A stretch of DNA of 64,000 bases, from positions 45,010 through 109,009 of the forward strand of contig NZ_JADDXU010000028.1 of NCBI RefSeq assembly GCF_015163075.1, written 5' to 3'. Source of the stretch: Streptomyces justiciae (GTDB lineage Bacteria > Actinomycetota > Actinomycetes > Streptomycetales > Streptomycetaceae). Below, in pieces: positions 33,757-41,164 of this stretch. Position 1 is the first letter of the stretch; the number at the start of each line of letters is the position of its first letter. The translations under genes and the position numbers were made by a program. The notes under the pieces are model-generated. The model was given only the letters and a program-made list of their open reading frames with translations. It had not been told where the DNA came from and did no database searches.

Positions 33757-34998
33757 TCAGATGGCCATGGCTGCGGGCGCCTTGGTGGACGCCGGGCGGT
33801 GGACGGGTGGCTTCGGCAGCGCCGCGTACAGCACACCCGAGACGGCGATCGTCGCCACCCAGCCCAGGCCGTACTCGCCGATGGGGTTGCCGTCGGCGAA
33901 GGGGCCGGTGAACCAGTCCGAGCTGGTGAACAGCAGTCCGGTGCCGAGGCCCACGGTCCAGGCCGCGACCGCCGCCGGGCTGAAGCCGCCCCGGTACCAG
34001 TAGGCACTGGTCGGCGTGGTGTCGAGCAGGGCCTCGGTGTCGTACTCCGTACGCCGCAGCATGTCGGCGCCGAAGACCCCGAGCCACGCCGAGAAGGCCA
34101 CCGCGAGGAGGGAGAGGAAGGTGACGAAGGGGCCCATGAAGCCGGTCGCCGCCAGCATCAGGACGCTGCCGAAGATCAGCGAGATCGCCGCGTTGATCGA
34201 GACCGCCCAGTGACGCGGGACGCGGAAGCCGAGCGTCTGTGCGGTGAAGCCCGCCGAGTACATGGACATCGAGTTGATCAGCAGCGTGCCGACCAGGGCG
34301 ATGAGCAGGTAGGGGACCGCGAGCCAGAGGGGCAGGATCTCGCCGAGGAAGGAGACGGGGTCCGTGGCGGAGGCCAGGTCGGGGGTGGCCGACGCCATCA
34401 CCACACCCATCAGGACCAGGGGCAGGACGACGATCCCGGCGCAGCCGACCGTGTTGCGCACGATCGCCGCCGACGACGCCGAGGGCGGCAGGTAGCGCGT
34501 GAAGTCGGGAGCCGAGGGCACCCAGCTGATCCCGCCCGCCGCGATCAGCCCCACGCCCGCGACCATCGCCGAGGCCGGCCCCGCGTCCTGCCCGAAGACC
34601 GTGCCCCAGTCCGTCTCGACGATCAGATGGCCGAGCACGAGGACGGAGAAGGCGCCGAAGAGACAGGTCGCCCAGGTGTTGCACCGCTGCACGGCCCTGA
34701 TGCCGAGGCCCGAGATCGCGAACGTGGTGATCACGAAGAGGAGGAGGGTGGCGACGACGAGGGCCGTGTTGGTCTTCACGCCGAGGAGGATGTCCAGCAC
34801 GGTCAGCAGCGCGCAGGCGCCGGTCACCGCGTTGATCGTCTCCCAGCCCCAGCGGGCGATCCAGATGAGCGAGCCCGGCAGCAGATTGCCCCGCTGCCCG
34901 AACACCGCGCGAGACAGCGCCATGCCCGGGGCACCACCCCGCTTGCCGGCGATCCCGATCAGCCCCACCAGGCCGTACGAGGGTGTGTCGCGACCCAC
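33757..34998 (-). pseudogene. NCS1-family nucleobase permease, truncated at the 5' end
   Basis: The frame codes ~405 residues typical of cytosine/allantoin-type NCS1 permeases: GKRGGAPGMALSRAVFGQRG, LIWIARWGWETINAVTG, GISWVPSAPDFTRYLPP and further membrane helices to the end. The family normally has about 70-90 more N-terminal residues, including the first two helices; these are missing. Similarity stops near 34980 beside an inverted repeat (34981-35019). Open frame continues through non-permease sequence, so a GTG at 34998 or ATG at 34923 could still start a protein. I call it a probable decayed gene; a functional short form is not excluded. Confidence 0.65.
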
Positions 34999-35019
34999 TG
35001 CATGGGCCGTGACACACCC
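34981..35019. repeat. Inverted repeat at the permease truncation point
   Basis: GGGTGTGTC (34981-34989) and GACACACCC (35011-35019) pair perfectly, with inner ccc/ggg pairing. It lies exactly where permease homology ends. Confidence 0.6.
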
Positions 35020-35197
35020 TGGGTCCGCTCCTTCGCGTACCCGACGGGCTCCGCATACTGGACCCGTTGTGACTCCGCCTCTGAGAGGCTTCCCGGCCGA
35101 CGCGGGGTCGGACGGCGGGCCAGCCCGGCCCGGTGGGGCGCAGCCCCGCGTGGACAACGAACGGTGGAGTGAGAGGTCACGCCATACTGGACGAGTT

Positions 35198-36409
35198 ATG
35201 GAAACCGTCATCCTTGCTGTAGTCATCGCCGTGGTCGTGCTCGGTGTGCTCGGCGGGCTCGTCGTCGGCAGCCGACGCAAGAAGCCGCTGCCCCCGCCGC
35301 CTCCCGCAGCGCCCGACATCACCGCCCCCCCGGCCGAGCCGCACATCGGCGACGAGGCCGAGACGCCCCGCGACGAACCGCGCCGGACGATAGAGGAGGT
35401 GGACCTGCCCGACGGCTCGACCGGTGTCGCCGTCGAGGAACCGCCCGTCGTCGAAGAGCTCCCGCCGACCGAGATCGAGGTCCCGGAGCCCACCGCCGGC
35501 CGCCTGGTGCGGCTGCGCGCCCGTCTCTCCCGCTCGCAGAACGCGCTCGGCAAGGGTCTGCTGACCCTGTTGTCCCGCGAGCACCTCGACGACGACACCT
35601 GGGAGGAGATCGAGGACACCCTCCTCACCGCCGACGTCGGCGTCGCGCCGACCCAGGAGCTGGTCGAGGGCCTGCGCGAGCGCGTGAAGGTGCTCGGCAC
35701 GCGTACGCCCGAGGAGCTGCGCGGGCTGCTGCGCGAGGAGCTCCTGAAGCTGGTCGGCACCGACTTCGACCGCACGGTGAAGACCGAGCCGGAGACCAGC
35801 AAGCCCGGCATCGTGATGGTCGTCGGTGTCAACGGCACCGGCAAGACCACGACCACCGGCAAGCTGGCCCGCGTGCTCGTGGCCGACGGGCGTTCGGTCG
35901 TCCTCGGCGCCGCCGACACCTTCCGTGCCGCCGCCGCCGATCAGCTGCAGACCTGGGGCGAGCGGGTCGGAGCCCACACCGTGCGCGGTCCCGAGGGGGG
36001 CGACCCTGCCTCCATCGCGTTCGACGCGGTGAAGGAGGGCAAGGAGATCGGCGCGGATGTCGTGCTGATCGACACCGCCGGCCGCCTCCACACCAAGACC
36101 GGCCTCATGGACGAGCTCGGCAAGGTCAAGCGGGTCGTGGAGAAGCAGGCGCCGCTCGACGAGGTGCTGCTGGTGCTGGACGCGACGACCGGGCAGAACG
36201 GTCTGGTGCAGGCGCGGGTCTTCGCCGAGGTCGTCGACATCACCGGCATCGTCCTCACCAAGCTCGACGGCACGGCCAAGGGCGGCATCGTCGTCGCGGT
36301 CCAGCGGGAGCTGGGGGTGCCGGTGAAGCTGGTGGGGCTTGGTGAGGGTGCGGATGACTTGGCGCCCTTTGAGCCAGAGGCGTTCGTGGATGCGCTGATC
36401 GGGGACTGA
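35198..36409 (+). CDS. ftsY: Signal recognition particle receptor FtsY
   Basis: 403 residues. An N-terminal hydrophobic anchor (METVILAVVIAVVVLGVLGG) is followed by an acidic, Pro-rich linker (A domain) and the NG domain from ~105: VGVNGTGKTTTTGKLA (G1), DTFRAAAADQLQ, DTAGRLHTKTGLM (G3) and LTKLDGTAKGG (G4). It is the membrane receptor that pairs with Ffh (43694) for co-translational export. The hydrophobic N-terminus is characteristic of actinobacterial FtsY. The ATG at 35198 has a weak GA-rich RBS. Confidence 0.96.
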   Translation: METVILAVVIAVVVLGVLGGLVVGSRRKKPLPPPPPAAPDITAPPAEPHIGDEAETPRDEPRRTIEEVDLPDGSTGVAVEEPPVVEELPPTEIEVPEPTAGRLVRLRARLSRSQNALGKGLLTLLSREHLDDDTWEEIEDTLLTADVGVAPTQELVEGLRERVKVLGTRTPEELRGLLREELLKLVGTDFDRTVKTEPETSKPGIVMVVGVNGTGKTTTTGKLARVLVADGRSVVLGAADTFRAAAADQLQTWGERVGAHTVRGPEGGDPASIAFDAVKEGKEIGADVVLIDTAGRLHTKTGLMDELGKVKRVVEKQAPLDEVLLVLDATTGQNGLVQARVFAEVVDITGIVLTKLDGTAKGGIVVAVQRELGVPVKLVGLGEGADDLAPFEPEAFVDALIGD

Positions 36410-36441
36410 GCGCCTACTGGGTTGCCGCGACAGGCCGGTGA

Positions 36442-36488
36442 GCGTCTGCGGCGCCGTTGTGGCTTGTCGCGCAGTTCCCCGCGCCCCT
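36442..36488 (+). repeat. Dispersed GC-rich repeat, copy D
   Basis: gcgtctgcgg, gccgttgtggctt, gtcgcgcagttcc, ccgcgcccct: the longest intergenic copy, used here as the reference for copies A, B and C. It sits between ftsY and a terminator. Confidence 0.75.
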
Positions 36489-36507
36489 AGTGGAACCCGC
36501 ATACCAA

Positions 36508-36548
36508 GAAGTGCCCGCCCCCAAGGTGCAGTTGGGAGCGGGCACTTC
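36508..36548. terminator. Hairpin between ftsY and the prim-pol gene
   Basis: Arms 36508-36518 and 36538-36548 pair perfectly (11 bp), with a further ccccaa/ttggga-like inner stem. It serves convergent genes. Confidence 0.85.
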
Positions 36549-36554
36549 GCTTTG

Positions 36555-37220
36555 CTATGCCCTTGATCGATGTGCCACGTAAGCCAGCGTCCCCAGCAGC
36601 AAGCGCGCCGCCGGTGGCTTCGTCGCCGAGTCCAGGGCCGGGGGGCGGAGCCAGTGCACCGGGCCCAGGCCGCCTCGGTCGGACGGGGGAGCGGTGATGT
36701 GGGTGCCCGGGCCCAGGCCGCGCAGGTCCAGGGAGGTGGGGTCGTCCCAGCCCATGCGGTAGAGGAGTTCCGGGAGTTCGGCGGCGGCGCCGGGGGCGAC
36801 GAAGAAGTGGGCGCGGCCTTCGGGGGTGGCGGTCACCGGGCCGAGGGGGAGGCCCATGCGTTCCAGGCGGACCAGGGCGCGGCGCCCGGCCGGCTCGGCC
36901 ACCTCGATCACGTCGAAGGCCCGACCGACCGGCAGCATCACCGAGGCGCCCGGGAACTCGGCCCAGGCGCCGGTCACTTCGTCCAGCGTCGCGCCCGCCG
37001 GCACCTCTGGCGCGAAGTCGAGCGGATGCGCGCCCGGCGCCCGGCAGTCGGAGTGCCCGCAGGAGCACGCGCCCGCGGCGGCCCGGGCGCCCGGGACCAC
37101 GTCCCAGCCCCACAGGCCGGTGAACTCGGCCACGGCGGTGCACTCCGACGAGCGGCCGCGGCGACGAGAAGAGGACCGGATGTCGCGGATCCCCCGACTG
37201 CTGCCGATCGTGAAGCCCAT
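36555..37220 (-). CDS. Bifunctional DNA primase/polymerase (prim-pol) domain protein
   Basis: 221 residues. The segment GLWGWDVVPGAR, then CSCGHSDCRAPGAHP (zinc-binding cysteines), ELPELLYRMGWDDP and LRGLGPGTHITAPPS match the N-terminal prim-pol/AEP-like domain common in actinobacteria. The catalytic Asp pair of active archaeo-eukaryotic primases is not evident, so it may be an inactive or regulatory relative. It is divergent from nsdA over a 433-nt gap. Its role is unknown. Confidence 0.8.
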   Translation of the reverse strand: MGFTIGSSRGIRDIRSSSRRRGRSSECTAVAEFTGLWGWDVVPGARAAAGACSCGHSDCRAPGAHPLDFAPEVPAGATLDEVTGAWAEFPGASVMLPVGRAFDVIEVAEPAGRRALVRLERMGLPLGPVTATPEGRAHFFVAPGAAAELPELLYRMGWDDPTSLDLRGLGPGTHITAPPSDRGGLGPVHWLRPPALDSATKPPAARLLLGTLAYVAHRSRA

Positions 37221-37653
37221 GCCCCCTCCAACGGGTCCGGCGCACCGGTGGTTACGAGACGCGCACGGAAAGTGACCTGAGCGATGCCGTGCCCGTCCAC
37301 TCGGCGCCCGGTTGCGCCCCGGGTGGTGCGCCCGATGACGCGCGCCCCTGAGTGCACCGCTCCGCCCACTCCCGGCTGTCCTATGTCAAGTGAATCGCGT
37401 GCGGGCGACTGTGAGTTCATTCGAAGGGGTGGCGAATGGTGGCGTTTCCGGGATCGCCATGGCTGGACGGGTGATCGTAGGATTACTTTGAGTGCACGAG
37501 TCCTGGGGGCACATGCACTCGTGGGTATGCCGGAGGCAACTCGGCATCCCGTTCGAAGGGTGACAACCGTCGGACAGGAAGCCGTATTTACCGGCATTCT
37601 GATAGGGCTTGGCGCACTCAGCGACAAGTGGTCTCAGGGATGGGGGCGTTCCA
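37221..37653. other. Long divergent intergenic region before nsdA
   Basis: 433 bases. It holds an inverted pair GAGTGCA (37490-37496)/TGCACTC (37514-37520), two copies of ttcgaaggg (near 37418 and 37552), and AT-richer patches (gtatttaccg, aggattactttg), one with TAGGAT at 37478. This suggests regulated promoters for both genes, but no element can be named. Confidence 0.5.
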
Positions 37654-39147
37654 GTGAGCGGCAACGGCGGAAGCGGAACGGGCGCCGGCAGCGCGGTCAA
37701 CGGCGACAAGCGCCCCAATGAGCTGCTCACCTCATGGTTCGTGCGCAGCGGCTGGTCGAAGGGCGAGCTCGCCCGCCAAGTCAACCGCCGGGCCCGCCAG
37801 TTGGGCGCCAACCACATCTCCACCGACACCTCGCGCGTCCGCCGCTGGCTGGACGGCGAGAACCCCCGTGAACCGATCCCGCGGATCCTGTCGGAGCTGT
37901 TCTCCGAGCGGTTCGGCTGCGTCGTCTCGGTCGAGGACCTCGGCCTGCGCGCCGCCCGCCAGTCACCCTCCGCACACGGGGTCGACCTGCCCTGGACGGG
38001 CCCGCAGACCGTGGCCCTGCTCAGCGAGTTCTCGCGCAGCGACCTCATGCTGGCGCGGCGCGGCTTCCTCGGGACCTCGCTGGCCCTCTCCGCGGGCCCG
38101 TCCCTCATCGAGCCCATGCAGCGCTGGCTCGTCCCCGCCCCGTCCACCGCGCACCACGAGCCGGAGCCCTCGGCCGCCGCCCGCCGCGGCGGCCGCCTCT
38201 CCAAGCCCGAGCTGGACCTCCTCGAGTCCACCACCGTGATGTTCCGGCAGTGGGACGCCCAGTGCGGCGGCGGCCTGCGCCGCAAGGCCGTCGTCGGCCA
38301 GCTGCACGAGGTGACCGACCTCCTCCAGGAACCCCAGCCCGAGACCACCACCCGCAAGCTGTTCAAGGTCGCCGCCGAGCTGGCCGAGCTCGCGGGCTGG
38401 ATGTCGTACGACGTGGGACTCCAGCCCACCGCGCAGAAGTACTTCGTCCTTGCGCTGCACGCCGCCAAGGAGGCGGGCGACAAGCCGCTGGGCTCGTACA
38501 TCCTCTCCAGCATGAGCCGCCAGATGATCCACCTCGGCCGGCCCGACGACGCCCTGGAGCTGATCCACCTCGCGCAGTACGGCAGCCGCGACTGCGCGAG
38601 CCCGCGGACCCAGTCGATGCTGTATGCGATGGAGGCCCGCGCCTACGCCAACATGGGCCAGCCCGGCAAGTGCAAGCGTGCCGTCCGGATGGCCGAGGAC
38701 ACCTTCGCCGACGCCGACGACTGGGACGAGCCGGACCCCGACTGGATCCGCTTCTTCTCCGAGGCCGAGCTGTACGGCGAGAACTCCCACTCCTACCGTG
38801 ACCTCGCCTACGTCGCCGGCCGCAGCCCGACGTACGCCTCCCTGGCCGAGCCGCTGATGCAGCGGGCGGTGGAGCTTTTCGCCAAGGACCAGGAGCACCA
38901 GCGGTCGTACGCACTCAACCTGATCGGCATGGCCACCGTGCACCTGCTCCAGCGCGAGCCCGAGCGGAGCACCGTCCTGGCCGAGGAGGCGATGGCCATC
39001 GCCAAGAAGGTCCGCTCCGAGCGGGTGAACACTCGTATCCGAAAGACGGTCGACACGGCCGTACGCGATTTCGGTGATCTCGCCGAGGTCGTGGATCTCA
39101 CGGACAAGCTCGCCATCGAGCTGCCCGAGACGGCCGAGGCCGTCTGA
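37654..39147 (+). CDS. nsdA: NsdA, negative regulator of Streptomyces differentiation
   Basis: 497 residues. The N-terminus (after a Gly-rich leader) has a helix-turn-helix-like region: LLTSWFVRSGWSKGELARQV and STDTSRVRRWLDGENP. The rest is a superhelical TPR-like array (KLFKVAAELAELAGWMSYDV, AQKYFVLALHAAKEAGDKP, SQMIHL..DDALELIHLAQYG). NsdA in S. coelicolor represses antibiotic production and sporulation. The sequence and position between the prim-pol gene and amtB fit. The GTG 37654 start follows a G-rich stretch (gatgggggcg). Confidence 0.88.
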   Translation: MSGNGGSGTGAGSAVNGDKRPNELLTSWFVRSGWSKGELARQVNRRARQLGANHISTDTSRVRRWLDGENPREPIPRILSELFSERFGCVVSVEDLGLRAARQSPSAHGVDLPWTGPQTVALLSEFSRSDLMLARRGFLGTSLALSAGPSLIEPMQRWLVPAPSTAHHEPEPSAAARRGGRLSKPELDLLESTTVMFRQWDAQCGGGLRRKAVVGQLHEVTDLLQEPQPETTTRKLFKVAAELAELAGWMSYDVGLQPTAQKYFVLALHAAKEAGDKPLGSYILSSMSRQMIHLGRPDDALELIHLAQYGSRDCASPRTQSMLYAMEARAYANMGQPGKCKRAVRMAEDTFADADDWDEPDPDWIRFFSEAELYGENSHSYRDLAYVAGRSPTYASLAEPLMQRAVELFAKDQEHQRSYALNLIGMATVHLLQREPERSTVLAEEAMAIAKKVRSERVNTRIRKTVDTAVRDFGDLAEVVDLTDKLAIELPETAEAV

Positions 39148-39471
39148 CACCCGCGGGAAACCCATGAACCCCGGCCGCGGCCGGCCCTCCCGAACTGCCC
39201 GACTCGGCTCCCCCATGCCAGGTCATCGGAAGGCCGCCCGCGGCCGGTTTCTTTCCTTCATCGAAGGTTGCGCCACGATAACGATCCATTCGGCGAACAT
39301 CCGGCAGTTCATCGACGCGTAACACGTAAGGCGCCTTCGTCACGGCGGCGAAACAACGAGGGGCTTCCACCGAAACCGCGCTGCGCCAATCTCATGGCGC
39401 ATAACCGGCCCACCCCTCAATCCGCTCAGGCTTCGCCCGCACGGGGCCGTACCAACGACGAGGAGACGCCG
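39148..39471. other. Regulatory gap between nsdA and amtB
   Basis: 324 bases. It contains the GlnR box (39339-39376), an extra GTAAC half-site at 39319-39323, and a good RBS (gaggaga) before amtB. No coding sequence is seen. Confidence 0.7.
39339..39376 (+). promoter_or_regulatory. GlnR operator upstream of amtB
   Basis: GTCAC-n6-GAAAC-n6-GGGCT-n6-GAAAC. The consensus is GTnAC-n6-GAAAC repeated twice; three of the four half-elements match exactly and the third is degenerate. It lies 96 nt before amtB. GlnR activates amtB under nitrogen limitation in Streptomyces. Confidence 0.85.
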
Positions 39472-40806
39472 ATGGCACCAGCCATCACGCTCGCCGCAGA
39501 CAAGCTGTCGGTGGCCAACACAGGTTTCATGCTCATCTGTTCCGCCCTGGTGCTGATCATGACCCCGGGCCTCGCCTTCTTCTACGGAGGCATGGTCCGC
39601 GTCAAGAGCACCCTGAACATGCTGATGATGAGCTTCATCAGCATGGGGATCGTCACCATCCTGTGGGTGCTGTACGGCTTCTCCATGGCGTTCGGGACGG
39701 ACCACGGCTCGATCATCGGCTGGGAGAACGACTTCTTCGGCTGGACGGGCATCGACAAGGGCGACATCTGGTCCGGGTACACGATCCCGGTCTTCGCCTT
39801 CGCCGTCTTCCAGATGATGTTCGCCATCATCACGCCGGCCCTGATAAGCGGTGCGATCGCCGACCGTGTGAAGTTCTCCGCCTGGGCGCTGTTCGTCGTC
39901 CTGTGGGCCACGGTCGTCTACTTCCCGGTCGCCCACTGGGTCTGGGGCACCGGCGGCTGGGCCTTCGAGCTCGGTGTGATCGACTTCGCCGGTGGTACGG
40001 CGGTCCACATCAACGCGGGTGCCGCGGCGCTCGGCGTGATCCTGGTCATCGGCAAGCGCGTCGGCTTCAAGAAGGACCCGATGCGCCCGCACAGCCTCCC
40101 GCTGGTCATGCTCGGTGCCGGTCTGCTGTGGTTCGGCTGGTTCGGCTTCAACGCCGGCTCGTGGCTCGGCAACGACGACGGCGTCGGCTCCCTGATGTTC
40201 GTCAACACCCAGATCGCCACCGCCGCCGCCATGCTCGGCTGGCTGCTCTACGAGAAGATCCGCCACGGCGCGTTCACCACGCTGGGCGCCGCCTCCGGCG
40301 CGGTCGCCGGTCTGGTCGCCATCACCCCCTCCGGTGGTGCGGTCACCCCGATCGGCGCGATCTGCGTCGGCGTCATCGCCGGTGTCCTGTGCGCCATGGC
40401 GGTCGGCCTGAAGTACAAGTTCGGCTACGACGACTCGCTCGACGTCGTCGGCGTCCACATGGTCGGCGGTGTCATCGGCTCCCTGCTGATCGGCTTCTTC
40501 GCCAGCGGCAAGGGCCAGTCCGACGTCAAGGGCCTCTTCTACGGCGGTAACGCGGACCAGCTCTGGAAGCAGTGCGCCGGTGTCTTCGCGGTCCTCGCCT
40601 ACTCGCTGATCGCCTCCGCGATCCTCGCCTTCCTCCTCGACAAGACCATCGGTATGCGGGTCAGCGAGGACGAGGAGGTCTCGGGCATCGACCAGGCCGA
40701 GCACGCCGAGACCGCATACGACTTCAGCGGCGCCGGCGGCGGTTCCGCCAAGGCCGCCGTCGCCGCCCCGGCCGCCGCCGCTGCGAGCAAGAAGGTGGAC
40801 GCATGA
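39472..40806 (+). CDS. amtB: Ammonium transporter
   Basis: 444 residues, 11 membrane segments. Signature blocks: MTPGLAFFYGGMVR, DFAGGTAVHINAGAAALG (substrate channel), WFGWFGFNAGS and DVVGVHMVGGVIGSLLIG (twin-His pore). It conducts ammonium/ammonia. The ATG has GAGGAGA upstream; the frame to 39268 is non-coding. It ends in an Ala-rich cytoplasmic tail, and its stop overlaps the glnK start (ATGA). AmtB, GlnK and GlnD form one nitrogen operon. Confidence 0.97.
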   Translation: MAPAITLAADKLSVANTGFMLICSALVLIMTPGLAFFYGGMVRVKSTLNMLMMSFISMGIVTILWVLYGFSMAFGTDHGSIIGWENDFFGWTGIDKGDIWSGYTIPVFAFAVFQMMFAIITPALISGAIADRVKFSAWALFVVLWATVVYFPVAHWVWGTGGWAFELGVIDFAGGTAVHINAGAAALGVILVIGKRVGFKKDPMRPHSLPLVMLGAGLLWFGWFGFNAGSWLGNDDGVGSLMFVNTQIATAAAMLGWLLYEKIRHGAFTTLGAASGAVAGLVAITPSGGAVTPIGAICVGVIAGVLCAMAVGLKYKFGYDDSLDVVGVHMVGGVIGSLLIGFFASGKGQSDVKGLFYGGNADQLWKQCAGVFAVLAYSLIASAILAFLLDKTIGMRVSEDEEVSGIDQAEHAETAYDFSGAGGGSAKAAVAAPAAAAASKKVDA

Positions 40807-41141
40807 AGCTCATCACCGCAGTCGTCAAGCCCCACCGGCTCGACGAGATCAAGGAAGCCCTCCAGGCCTTCGGGGTGCACGGCCTGACGGTCACCGAGGC
40901 GAGCGGTTACGGTCGTCAGCGGGGCCACACCGAGGTCTACCGCGGTGCCGAGTACACCGTCGACCTGGTCCCGAAGATCCGTATCGAGGTCCTGGCCGAG
41001 GACGACGACGCCGAGCAGCTGATCGACGTCATCGTCAAGGCCGCCCGCACCGGCAAGATCGGTGACGGCAAGGTCTGGTCCCTGCCGGTCGAGACGGCCG
41101 TACGGGTCCGGACCGGCGAGCGCGGTCCCGACGCGCTCTGA
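40803..41141 (+). CDS. glnK: Nitrogen regulatory protein PII
   Basis: 112 residues. MKLITAVVKPHRLDEIKEAL, then the T-loop GRQRGHTEVYRGAEYTVD with Tyr51 as modification site and GKIGDGKVWSLPVE for nucleotide binding. In Streptomyces GlnK is adenylylated by GlnD rather than uridylylated. It docks to AmtB when 2-oxoglutarate is low. The ATG overlaps the amtB stop. Confidence 0.97.
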   Translation: MKLITAVVKPHRLDEIKEALQAFGVHGLTVTEASGYGRQRGHTEVYRGAEYTVDLVPKIRIEVLAEDDDAEQLIDVIVKAARTGKIGDGKVWSLPVETAVRVRTGERGPDAL

Positions 41142-41164
41142 CAGAAAAGAACAGGAGCTGCTGG

